DNA from: Variovorax sp. CF079
Lineage (GTDB): Bacteria > Pseudomonadota > Gammaproteobacteria > Burkholderiales > Burkholderiaceae_C
DNA: 64,000 nt
Assembly (NCBI RefSeq): GCF_900101545.1
Contig: NZ_FMZU01000010.1
Location: 62,001-126,000 of the forward strand
Direction: 5' to 3'
The notes beneath the pieces were generated by a model. The model was not told where the DNA came from and did not search any database. It saw nothing but the letters and a program-made list of their open reading frames with translations. The position numbers were made by a program, and so were the translations under genes. Shown here piece by piece: positions 54,931-63,262 of this stretch (position 1 is the first letter of the stretch; each line of letters starts with the position of its first letter).

Positions 54931-56087
54931 GCATCGCCCGCACCCCCGACGTCAAGACCAAGCTGCCTACCGTCGGCACGACCATCTTCACCGTGATGTC
55001 GGCGCTCGCCGCCGAGAAGAAGGCAGTGAACCTCGGCCAGGGTTTTCCGGATTTCGACTGCGACCCGAAGCTGCTCGAAGCCGTCACCCGCGCGATGGCG
55101 GCCGGCCACAACCAGTACCCGCCGATGCCCGGCATCCCCGCCCTGCGCGAAGCGATCGCGGCGAAGATCTCGACGCTCTACGGGCACGGCTACGACCCGA
55201 ACACTGAGATCACCATCACCGCCGGCGCAACGCAAGCGATCATCACGGCGATCCTCGCGGTGGTGCACGCGGGCGACGAGGTGATCGTGCTCGAGCCCTG
55301 CTACGACAGCTACGCGCCCAACATCGACCTGGCCGGCGGCACCGTGGTGCGCGTGCCGCTCACGCCCGGCAGCTTCCGCCCCAACTTCGACAAGATCGCG
55401 GCCGCGATCACGCCGCGCACGCGCGCCATCATCGTCAACACGCCGCACAACCCCAGCGCCACCGTGTGGACCGAAGCGGAGATGCGCCGCCTCGAGGAAC
55501 TGCTCGCGCCCACCGACGTGCTGGTGATCAGCGACGAGGTCTACGAGCACATGGTCTACGCCGGCGCGCGCCACGAAAGCGCGGCGCGTTTCCCGGGCCT
55601 CGCGGCGCGCACCTTCATCGTCAGCAGCTTCGGCAAGACCTACCACGTGACCGGCTGGAAGGTCGGCTACGTGGCCGCGCCAGCGGCGCTCAGCGCCGAG
55701 TTCCGCAAGGTGCACCAGTTCAACGTGTTCACCGTGAACACGCCGATGCAGCATGCGCTGGCAAGCTACATGGCCGACCCCGCGCCCTACCTCGAACTGC
55801 CGGCCTTCTACCAGCACAAGCGCGACCTGTTCGCGGCCGGCCTGGCCAGGACGCGGCTCAAGCTGCTGCCCAGCGCCGGCACCTACTTCCAGTGCGTGGA
55901 CATCAGCGAGGTCAGCGACCTCGGCGAGTCCGACTTCTGCCAGTGGCTCACGAGCGAGATCGGCGTCGCCGCGATTCCGCTCTCGGCCTTCTATGCCGAC
56001 GGTTTCGACCAGCGCGTGGTGCGCTTCTGCTTCGCCAAGAAGGACGAGACGCTCCAGACAGCCATCGACCGACTGGCGCGGCTCTGA
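54927..56087 (+). CDS. PLP-dependent aminotransferase (class I/II, YbdL/MtnE-like)
   Basis: 386 residues starting with GTG at 54927, overlapping the LysR stop (GTGA). Fold-type I motifs are GQGFPDFDCDPKLLEAV, YPPMPGIPALREAIA, and NTPHNPSA. The PLP lysine is in SSFGKTYHVTGWKVGY. The closest familiar relative is methionine aminotransferase YbdL (386 residues), which uses 2-oxo-4-methylthiobutanoate. Overlap with a CysB-type regulator supports a sulfur amino acid role, but this is inference. Confidence 0.87.
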   Translation: MSIARTPDVKTKLPTVGTTIFTVMSALAAEKKAVNLGQGFPDFDCDPKLLEAVTRAMAAGHNQYPPMPGIPALREAIAAKISTLYGHGYDPNTEITITAGATQAIITAILAVVHAGDEVIVLEPCYDSYAPNIDLAGGTVVRVPLTPGSFRPNFDKIAAAITPRTRAIIVNTPHNPSATVWTEAEMRRLEELLAPTDVLVISDEVYEHMVYAGARHESAARFPGLAARTFIVSSFGKTYHVTGWKVGYVAAPAALSAEFRKVHQFNVFTVNTPMQHALASYMADPAPYLELPAFYQHKRDLFAAGLARTRLKLLPSAGTYFQCVDISEVSDLGESDFCQWLTSEIGVAAIPLSAFYADGFDQRVVRFCFAKKDETLQTAIDRLARL

Positions 56088-56196
56088 CACGAACGGTAGG
56101 AGAGTCCTGACCGCCGGAGGGCGCGCCTTCCGGCGATGGATTCGCCTGCCGATGCCGAGCATGGACTCCTCCATACAAAAGACCTAGGAGAAATCC

Positions 56197-56355
56197 ATGT
56201 CGCTCTCAATGATCCTGCTGATCGTTCTGATCCTGCTCCTGGTCGGCGCGTTGCCGAGCTGGGGCTACAGCCGCAGCTGGGGCTATGGCCCGAGCGGCGG
56301 CCTGGGTCTGGTGCTGCTGGTGGTGATCGTGCTGCTCCTCATGGGGCGCATATAG
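56197..56355 (+). CDS. DUF3309 family small membrane protein
   Basis: 52 residues, short enough to be missed by length-limited gene calling. TAGGAGAAA precedes the ATG. Two hydrophobic segments (MILLIVLILLLVGALPSWG and GLGLVLLVVIVLLLMGR) flank a glycine/serine/tyrosine turn (YSRSWGYGPSGG), which is the DUF3309 layout. Function is unknown; homologues are often stress induced. It is followed by a strong terminator. Confidence 0.84.
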   Translation: MSLSMILLIVLILLLVGALPSWGYSRSWGYGPSGGLGLVLLVVIVLLLMGRI

Positions 56356-56376
56356 GTGGCACGAACGCTTGAAAGC

Positions 56377-56403
56377 AAAGCCCGCTTCGGCGGGCTTTTT
56401 TTT
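56377..56403 (+). terminator. Rho-independent terminator after the DUF3309 gene
   Basis: AAAGCCCGC-TTCG-GCGGGCTTT (56377-56398) is followed by more T residues to 56403. It terminates the plus-strand gene; the convergent hrpA stop lies 11 bp away, and the stem could also help stop hrpA transcripts. Confidence 0.9.
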
Positions 56404-56413
56404 GGGTCCACGC

Positions 56414-59400
56414 TCAGCTTTCGAGTTGCACCCACAGCTTGTCGAGCCGCTTGACGCTGACCGGCTGCGGCGTGCGCAGCTCCTGCGCGAAGAAGCTCAC
56501 GCGCAACTCCTCGAGCAGCCAGCGGAACTCGCTCATGCGTTCGTCGAGCGCGCCCTTGCGCTCGGCCAGGAGGCGCCAGTAGCGCTGCTCCTGCGGCCGC
56601 AGCTCCGCGAGCCGCTCTGCATCCCGCGCCGGGTCGGCCCGCAGCTTGTCGAGCCTCAGGGTGATGGCCTTGAGGTAGCGCGCGAAGTGCGCAAGCCGCG
56701 GCCAGGGCGTGTCGGCGATGAAACGCTTGCCGACCAGGCGCTGCAATTGCTGCGCCGCGTCGGCCGTGGCGGCGGGCTGGATCTTCGTGTCCTTGATCTT
56801 GCGCACGGCGAGCGTGTACTCGGCAAGGATGGTGCCGGCCAGCCGCGCGACCTCGTTGGCGATCAGCGTGAGCCGCCCGCGGCCCTCGTCCACGCGCTGC
56901 TTGAACGCCGCCTCGTCGGCCGGCAGCGGCTCCTGCAGAAAGGCCCGCTCGAGCGCCACGTCGACGATCTGGGCGCGCAGTTCCTCCGCCGTGCCGAGCG
57001 GCATGTAGGCGACCGCCATCTTCTGCAGGTCGGGGATGTTCTTCTCGAGGTACTTGAGCGCATCCTTCTGCTGCAGTGCGAACAGGCGGCGCAGGCCGGC
57101 ACGATGCTTCGCGGCGGCCACCGCCGGTTCGTCGAAGACCTCGATCGTCACCGCGTCGCCGCCGTCGACCAGGGCCGGAAAGCCGATCAGCGACTGCGCG
57201 CCGCGCCGCACTTCCATCAGCTCCGGCAGCTCGCCGAAGGTCCATGCCGTGTAGCGCTGGCCTGCCGGCAGCGCGGGCGCCGCCGGCGCCTTGGCCGCGG
57301 CCTTGTTCTCGGCCGGCGCAGATGCATCGGGCTTCTCGACGGACGCCTTGACGTTGAGTCCCGCCAGCGCCTGGAACGCGCCGCGCGCCTGCGCGCCCAG
57401 CTCCGCCTTCAGCGCGCCGAGGCTGCGCCCCATGCCGAGCTGGCGGCCGTGCTCGTCGACCACGCGCAGGTTCATGAACAGGTGCGGCGGCAGCATGTCG
57501 AGCTTGAAGTCGGTCCGCTTCACGTCGAGGCTGGTCTGCTCGCGCACGCGTTTCAGCAGCGCATCGGTCAGCGAACCGTGGCCGAAGACCTCGGGTGCGG
57601 CCAGCTGCTCCGCGAGGCGCGCGGCCGAGTCGGGCAAGGGCACTAGGCGGGCGCGCGGCTTCTGCGGCAGGCTCTTCAGCAGCGCCTGCACCTTGTCCTT
57701 CAGCATGCCGCTCACCAGCCATTCGCAGCGTTCCTCGCTGACCTGGTTCAACACGAAGAGCGGCACGGTGACCGTCAATCCATCCTTGGCATCGCCGGGC
57801 TCGTGCAGGTAGGTCGCGGCGCAATCGACGCCGCCCAGCCGGATCGTCGGCGGAAAGGACTGGGTCGTGATGCCGGCGGCCGTGTGCCGCATCAGCTCCT
57901 CGCGCGTCAGGAACAGCAGCCGCGGCTGCTCCCTCGACGTTTGCCGGTACCAGCTCTCGAAAGCGAGGCCGCTCGACACATCGGGCGGCAGCTGGGCGTC
58001 GTAGAAGGCGTAGATCAGCTCGTCATCGACCAGCACGTCCTGCCGGCGCGACTTGTGCTCGAGACCCTCGACCTCGCGCACCAGCTTGCGGTTGGCGGCG
58101 AGAAAAGGCAGCTTGCTTTCCCACTGCCCGCCGACCAGCGCCTCGCGGATGAAGATCTCGCGCGCGGCCACCGGGTCGACCTTGCTGAAGTCCACGCGCC
58201 GCCCGCTGTAGACCACCAGCCCGTAGAGCGTGGCGCGCTCCAGCGCCGCGACCTGCGCGCCCTTCTTCTCCCAGTGCGGGTCGAGCAGCTGCTTCTTGAG
58301 CAGATGGCCCGCGACCTGTTCCAGCCACTGCGGCTCGATGTTCGCGATGCCGCGGCCGAAGAGGCGCGTGGTTTCGACCAGCTCGGCCACGACGATCCAG
58401 CGGCCGGGTTTCTTCTTCAGATGCGCGCCGGGATGGCGGTAGAACTTGATGCCGCGCGCGCCGAGGTACTCCGAAGCCTGTCCTGAGCCTGTCGAAGGGT
58501 CCTCCAGCTTCCAGCCGATGTTGCCGAGCAGGCCGGAGAGCATCGAAAGGTGGAGCGGTTCGTAGCCCGCCGGCTCGCTGTTGATGCGCCACTTGTGCTC
58601 GGTGACTACCGTGAGCAATTGCGAATGGATGTCGCGCCACTCGCGCACGCGGCGCACGTTGATGAAGTTTTGCCGGAGCAGCGATTCGTACTGGCGGTTG
58701 CTGAGCTTGTGGGTGTCGCCATGGCCGCCGCGCGCGTCGTTGATCCACTTCCATAACCGCAGATACCCGCTGAACTCGCTCTTCTCGTCGTCGAACTTCG
58801 CATGCGCCTGGTCGGCCTGCTGCTGCGCCTCCATCGGCCGATCGCGCACGTCCTGCACCGACAGCGCGCTCGCGATCACCAGCACCTCTTCGAGCGCGCC
58901 GCGCGTGCGTGCCTCCAGGATCATGCGGCCGACCCGCGGATCGAGCGGCAGCCTGGCCAATTCGGCCCCCATCGGCGTGAGCTCGTTCGCGTCGTCGACC
59001 GCGCCGAGCTCGTTGAGCAGCTGGTAGCCGTCGGCGATCGCGCGCCGCTGCGGCGCTTCGAGAAAAGGAAAGCGCTCGACGTCGCCCAGCCGCAGCGACT
59101 TCATGCGCAGGATCACGCCGGCCAGCGAGGAGCGCAGGATCTCCGGATCGGTGAAGCGCGGCCGGCCTACGAAATCCTTCTCGTCGTAGAGCCGGATGCA
59201 GATGCCGTCGGCGACCCGGCCGCAGCGCCCCGCACGCTGGTTGGCCGCGGCCTGGCTGATCGGCTCGACCAGCAGCTGTTCCACCTTGCTGCGGAAGCTG
59301 TAGCGCTTGACGCGCGCGGTACCGGCATCGATCACGTAGCGGATGCCCGGCACCGTCAGCGAGGTCTCGGCGACGTTGGTGGCCAGCACGATGCGGCGAC

Positions 59401-60358
59401 CGGTGTGGCCGTCGAAGATGCGGTCCTGCTCGGCCTGCGACAGGCGTGCGAACAACGGCAGCACCTCGGCGCTGCGCATCAGCGGCTGATGGCTCAGATG
59501 CTTGCGCAGGTGGTCGGCGGCCTCGCGGATCTCGCGTTCGCCGGGCAGGAAGACCAGGATGTCGCCGGCGTTGTGCGGATCGCGCCAGAGCTCGTCGACG
59601 CCGTCGGCGATGGCATTGGCGAGGTCGTAGTCGCGCGACTCCTCGAAGGGGCGGTAGCGCTGCTCCACCGGGAACATCCGGCCCGAAACCGTGATCGTGG
59701 GCGCAGGAGTCATTGGCCCCCACGCTCCGCGCTGCGCGTCGTCGCTGCCCCCCGAGGGGGCCGCGCCCGCCTTGGGGCGGCCCGGCGCCGGGCGGGCCGA
59801 CGCGAAATGCCGCGCGAACCGGTCCGCATCGATGGTGGCCGAGGTCACGATGACCTTGAGATCCGGCCGCCGCGGCAGGATTTCGCGCAGGTAGCCGAGC
59901 AGGAAATCGATGTTCAGCGAGCGCTCGTGCGCCTCGTCGATGATCAGCGTGTCGTAGGCCTTGAGCAGCGGATCGGTCTGCGTCTCGGCCAGCAGGATGC
60001 CGTCGGTCATCAGCTTGACCGAGGCGTCGCGCGCCAGCCGGTCCTGGAAACGCACCTTGAAGCCGACCACCTCGCCCAGCGGCGTCTTGAGCTCCTCGGC
60101 GATGCGCTTGGCCACCGACGATGCGGCTATGCGCCGCGGCTGCGTGTGGCCGATCAGGCGGCCCTTGCCAGGGGGCGCATTGAGCTTGCCCCGACCCAGG
60201 GCCAGCGCGATCTTGGGCAACTGCGTGGTCTTGCCCGAACCCGTCTCGCCGCAGACGATCACGACCTGGTTCGCCTCGATGGCGGCCATGATTTCGTCGC
60301 GCCGGGCCGACACCGGCAGGGATTCTGGAAACTCGATTCGAAGTGGGGACGAAGACAA
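56414..60358 (-). CDS. hrpA: ATP-dependent RNA helicase HrpA with two in-frame repeat insertions
   Basis: 1314 residues, the large HrpA form. Walker A GETGSGKT is at 37-44, IIDEAHERS at 139-147 and SATIDADRF near 174-182. The C-terminal HrpA domains (DUF3418-like) make up the second half. Two segments look foreign: residues about 188-216 (GRPKAGAAPSGGSDDAQRG) between the DEAH core motifs and the usual PAPTITVSGR segment, and about 620-628 (DPSTGSGQA). Both correspond to dispersed repeats (59712-59797 and 58475-58501). The frame is intact, so the protein is probably functional. HrpA resolves stalled ribosome/mRNA complexes in E. coli. Confidence 0.93.
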   Translation of the reverse strand: MSSSPLRIEFPESLPVSARRDEIMAAIEANQVVIVCGETGSGKTTQLPKIALALGRGKLNAPPGKGRLIGHTQPRRIAASSVAKRIAEELKTPLGEVVGFKVRFQDRLARDASVKLMTDGILLAETQTDPLLKAYDTLIIDEAHERSLNIDFLLGYLREILPRRPDLKVIVTSATIDADRFARHFASARPAPGRPKAGAAPSGGSDDAQRGAWGPMTPAPTITVSGRMFPVEQRYRPFEESRDYDLANAIADGVDELWRDPHNAGDILVFLPGEREIREAADHLRKHLSHQPLMRSAEVLPLFARLSQAEQDRIFDGHTGRRIVLATNVAETSLTVPGIRYVIDAGTARVKRYSFRSKVEQLLVEPISQAAANQRAGRCGRVADGICIRLYDEKDFVGRPRFTDPEILRSSLAGVILRMKSLRLGDVERFPFLEAPQRRAIADGYQLLNELGAVDDANELTPMGAELARLPLDPRVGRMILEARTRGALEEVLVIASALSVQDVRDRPMEAQQQADQAHAKFDDEKSEFSGYLRLWKWINDARGGHGDTHKLSNRQYESLLRQNFINVRRVREWRDIHSQLLTVVTEHKWRINSEPAGYEPLHLSMLSGLLGNIGWKLEDPSTGSGQASEYLGARGIKFYRHPGAHLKKKPGRWIVVAELVETTRLFGRGIANIEPQWLEQVAGHLLKKQLLDPHWEKKGAQVAALERATLYGLVVYSGRRVDFSKVDPVAAREIFIREALVGGQWESKLPFLAANRKLVREVEGLEHKSRRQDVLVDDELIYAFYDAQLPPDVSSGLAFESWYRQTSREQPRLLFLTREELMRHTAAGITTQSFPPTIRLGGVDCAATYLHEPGDAKDGLTVTVPLFVLNQVSEERCEWLVSGMLKDKVQALLKSLPQKPRARLVPLPDSAARLAEQLAAPEVFGHGSLTDALLKRVREQTSLDVKRTDFKLDMLPPHLFMNLRVVDEHGRQLGMGRSLGALKAELGAQARGAFQALAGLNVKASVEKPDASAPAENKAAAKAPAAPALPAGQRYTAWTFGELPELMEVRRGAQSLIGFPALVDGGDAVTIEVFDEPAVAAAKHRAGLRRLFALQQKDALKYLEKNIPDLQKMAVAYMPLGTAEELRAQIVDVALERAFLQEPLPADEAAFKQRVDEGRGRLTLIANEVARLAGTILAEYTLAVRKIKDTKIQPAATADAAQQLQRLVGKRFIADTPWPRLAHFARYLKAITLRLDKLRADPARDAERLAELRPQEQRYWRLLAERKGALDERMSEFRWLLEELRVSFFAQELRTPQPVSVKRLDKLWVQLES
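58475..58501. repeat. Short dispersed repeat inside hrpA
   Basis: GCCTGTCCTGAGCCTGTCG plus AAGGGTC, the CCTTCGACAGGCTCAGGACAGG-type sequence found dispersed in many Burkholderiales genomes, is read in frame on the minus strand as DPSTGSGQA. The core TCGACAGGCTCAGG is related to the element in truB (TCGACAAGCTCAGG). Confidence 0.72.
59712..59797. repeat. GC-rich dispersed repeat inside hrpA
   Basis: The stretch contains CCCCCCGAGGGGG and GCCCGGCGCCGGGC hairpins and adds about 29 residues (around 188-216) between conserved helicase segments. The pattern (GCTCCGCGCTGCGCGTCGTC, then C-run/G-run) is typical of repeats seen between genes in related bacteria; compare 19836-19906. Boundaries are approximate. 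Confidence 0.65.
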
Positions 60359-60425
60359 GGCTGGCAGTTCGGGGAAAATCGTCGATTATCTTGCGCCCGA
60401 ACTTTTCGCCTGCCCTACCCCGCCA

Positions 60426-61772
60426 ATGTCCACCGTCTTCAATTTCACCTTCGTCCCCTGGTTCCGCTCGGTGGCGCCCTACATCCACATGCACCGCGGC
60501 AAGACCTTCGTGGTCGCGATGGCGGGCGAGGCCATCGCGGCCGGCAAGCTGCCCAGCATCGCGCAGGACCTGGCGCTGATCCAGAGCATGGGCGTCAAGG
60601 TGGTGCTGGTGCACGGTTTCCGGCCGCAGGTCAACGAACAGCTGCGCGCCAAGGGCCACGAGGCCAAGTACTCGCACGGCATGCGCATCACCGACGAGGT
60701 GGCGCTCGACTGCGCGCAGGAGGCGGCCGGACAGCTGCGCTACGAGATCGAGGCCGCCTTCAGCCAGGGCCTGCCGAACACGCCGATGGCCGGTTCCACC
60801 GTGCGCATGATCTCGGGCAACTTCATCACCGCGCGGCCGGTCGGCGTGGTCGACGGCGTCGACTTCCAGCATTCGGGCCTGGTGCGCAAGGTCGATGCCG
60901 CCGGCATCCGCCGCGGGCTCGACTTCGGCGCCATGGTGCTGATGTCGCCCTTCGGCTTCTCGCCCACCGGCGAGGCCTTCAACCTCACGATGGAAGAAGT
61001 CGCGACCAGCGTGGCGATCTCGATCCAGGCCGACAAGCTGATCTTCCTGACCGAGGTTCCAGGCATTCCGCAGGACACCAGCCAGCCCGTCAGCGAGGAC
61101 AACCCCATCGACACCGAGCTGCCGCTCGACAGCGCCAGGAAGCTGCTGGCCTTCTTGGCGCCGCCCCAGACCCCGACCGACACGGCCTTCTACCTGCAGC
61201 ACTGCGTCAAGGCCTGCGAGGCGGGCGTGGAGCGCAACCACATCATCCCCTTCTCGGTGGACGGCTCGCTGCTGCTCGAGGTCTACGTGCACGACGGCAT
61301 CGGCACCATGGTGATCGACGAGAAGCTCGAATCGCTGCGCGAGGCGACGGCGGACGACATCGGCGGCATCCTGCAGCTCATCGAACCCTTCGAGCGCGAC
61401 GGCACGCTGGTCAAGCGCAGCCGCACCGAGATCGAGCGCGACGTCGGCCAGTACACGGTGATCGAGCACGACGGCGTGATCTTCGGCTGCGCGGCGCTCT
61501 ACCCCTATCCTGAGGCGAAGACCGCGGAGATGGCGGCGCTCACGGTCTCGCCCCAGTCGCAGTCGCAAGGCGACGGCGAACGCATCCTCAAGCGCGTCGA
61601 GCAGCGCGCCAAGGCCAGCGGGCTGGAAAGCATCTTCGTGCTGACCACGCGCACCATGCACTGGTTCCTGAAGCGCGGCTTCCAGCAGGTCAACCCCGAC
61701 TGGCTGCCCGAGGCGCGCAAGCGCAAGTACAACTGGGACCGCAAGAGCCAGGTGCTGGTCAAGAAGCTGTAG
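60426..61772 (+). CDS. argA: N-acetylglutamate synthase (classical ArgA)
   Basis: 448 residues, the length of E. coli ArgA (443). An amino acid kinase-like domain (about 1-290, KVVLVHGFRPQVNEQL) is followed by a GNAT acetyltransferase domain (LREATADDIGGILQLIEPFE; VLTTRTMHWFLKRGFQ). It makes N-acetylglutamate from glutamate and acetyl-CoA, the first step of arginine synthesis, and is usually inhibited by arginine. It starts 67 bp from the divergent hrpA and overlaps the convergent M81 gene by 14 bp. Confidence 0.95.
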   Translation: MSTVFNFTFVPWFRSVAPYIHMHRGKTFVVAMAGEAIAAGKLPSIAQDLALIQSMGVKVVLVHGFRPQVNEQLRAKGHEAKYSHGMRITDEVALDCAQEAAGQLRYEIEAAFSQGLPNTPMAGSTVRMISGNFITARPVGVVDGVDFQHSGLVRKVDAAGIRRGLDFGAMVLMSPFGFSPTGEAFNLTMEEVATSVAISIQADKLIFLTEVPGIPQDTSQPVSEDNPIDTELPLDSARKLLAFLAPPQTPTDTAFYLQHCVKACEAGVERNHIIPFSVDGSLLLEVYVHDGIGTMVIDEKLESLREATADDIGGILQLIEPFERDGTLVKRSRTEIERDVGQYTVIEHDGVIFGCAALYPYPEAKTAEMAALTVSPQSQSQGDGERILKRVEQRAKASGLESIFVLTTRTMHWFLKRGFQQVNPDWLPEARKRKYNWDRKSQVLVKKL

Positions 61773-63252
61773 CCGAATAAGAAGGCTCGTCGAACGGATG
61801 CAGCGGTCGCGCGAGCCGCTCGAACGGGAACAGCGAATAGTCCGAACTGGTGACACCCGGGCTGTCGCACTCCACCAGCCCGGCGGCGATGGGCACGAAG
61901 ACCGGCCGGCAGTACATGCGCGACTTCAGCAGCAGGAAGCGCGCACGGCGCGGATCGAGGCCGACGCTTTCGAAGGTGCCCAGGTCCCAGGGCTCGTGCG
62001 TGCGCTCGGTGACGACGATCTGCGCCGCGCCGATGTCGAACACCGCCGAGCGGCCCATGCAGGCGCGCTGGCCGGTGTAGGTCGGCCCCGTGATCACGTA
62101 CTCCCCGTCGGTGAGCGCGCGCACGGTGCCGCGCAGCCGCACCGGCGGCGTGCTGCGGCCGATCTGCACCAGCGGGCGCTTGTGGCCGAGCAGCAGCTCG
62201 ATCTCGGCGCCGATGCCGGCCTCGGCGCATTGCGCGAGCGCTTGCGGATCGCACAGCAGGCCGGCCTGGATGCCCTGCATGCCGGCCGCAAGCGCCGCCA
62301 TCAGCACGTCCATGGTGTCGCAGCTGCCGCCCGACATGCAGTTGTCGCCGTGGTCGAGCAGCAGCACCGGCCGATCGGCCTGCACCGCCAGCTTGCGGGC
62401 GCGCGCCAGCGATTGCGCCAAGGGCTCGGACCGATAGACGAAGTCCGCACGCGCCGCCCAGATGCGCTCCGCCAGCGCAGCCGCCACCCGGTCGGCCGCT
62501 GCGGCGTCGCCGTCGCCCACCACCACCACGCTGATGCAAGGGTTCGGGATGTCGGCCAGGCTGAAGCCGGCGAGGATCGAGACTGCGGCCATGCCATCGG
62601 CTTCCGCCGCGCGTGCCGCCGCGACCGCGTCGCGCATCGCGCCTTCGGCGGTGGCGCTGCGCAGCGTGTGCGTCATCAACGGCAGCCGGCGCCAGGCCAG
62701 CACGGGACGGCAAAGTCCGTCCAGCTTGGTGAACAGCAAGCGTCCTGCGTGCTCGCCGGTCTCGTACATGTCGACATGCGGATAGGTCTTGAAGCTCACG
62801 ATCACGTCGGCGTGGTCGATCATCTTCTGCGTCACGTTGCCGTGCAGGTCGAGCGCCACGGCAACGGGCACGCCCGGCGCGGCAGCCCGAATGCGCGCCA
62901 GCAGATCGCCCTCGCCGTCGTCGCTGCCTTGGGCGACCATCGCGCCGTGCAGATCGAGCAGCACGGCATCGCAGCCGGGCAATGCGTCGACGATGCAGTC
63001 GCAGATCGCGGCGTACGCGGCCGCCTCCACTCGGCCGCTCGGGTTGGCCGATGCCGAGATCGGCGTCACCATCTCCGCACCCCTTGCCCGCGCCAGGTCG
63101 ATGAAAGCCGACATGGCGGTGCGCCCGCCCTCGGCCTCGCGCCGGGCGTCGATGCCATACAGCGGCCCCTTGTTGCCGAAGGCCGAAAGCGGCGTGGGCA
63201 CCGGCGAGAAGGTGTTGGTCTCGTGATTCATCCGGGCGATGAGGACTTTCAT
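61759..63252 (-). CDS. M81 family (MlrC-like) metallopeptidase
   Basis: 497 residues from the ATG at 63252. The start ARMNHETNTFSP is the MlrC hallmark. The metal-ligand segments LDLHGAMVAQG, ALDLHGNVTQKM and LLDHGDNCMSGGS are visible, and the C-terminal MlrC domain ends SDYSLFPFE. MlrC of microcystin degraders cleaves linear peptides; most homologues, including this one, have unknown substrates. A second M81 gene lies 10 bp upstream on the same strand. It overlaps argA by 14 bp tail to tail. Confidence 0.89.
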   Translation of the reverse strand: MKVLIARMNHETNTFSPVPTPLSAFGNKGPLYGIDARREAEGGRTAMSAFIDLARARGAEMVTPISASANPSGRVEAAAYAAICDCIVDALPGCDAVLLDLHGAMVAQGSDDGEGDLLARIRAAAPGVPVAVALDLHGNVTQKMIDHADVIVSFKTYPHVDMYETGEHAGRLLFTKLDGLCRPVLAWRRLPLMTHTLRSATAEGAMRDAVAAARAAEADGMAAVSILAGFSLADIPNPCISVVVVGDGDAAAADRVAAALAERIWAARADFVYRSEPLAQSLARARKLAVQADRPVLLLDHGDNCMSGGSCDTMDVLMAALAAGMQGIQAGLLCDPQALAQCAEAGIGAEIELLLGHKRPLVQIGRSTPPVRLRGTVRALTDGEYVITGPTYTGQRACMGRSAVFDIGAAQIVVTERTHEPWDLGTFESVGLDPRRARFLLLKSRMYCRPVFVPIAAGLVECDSPGVTSSDYSLFPFERLARPLHPFDEPSYSATAS

Positions 63253-63262
63253 GCTGCGCTCC

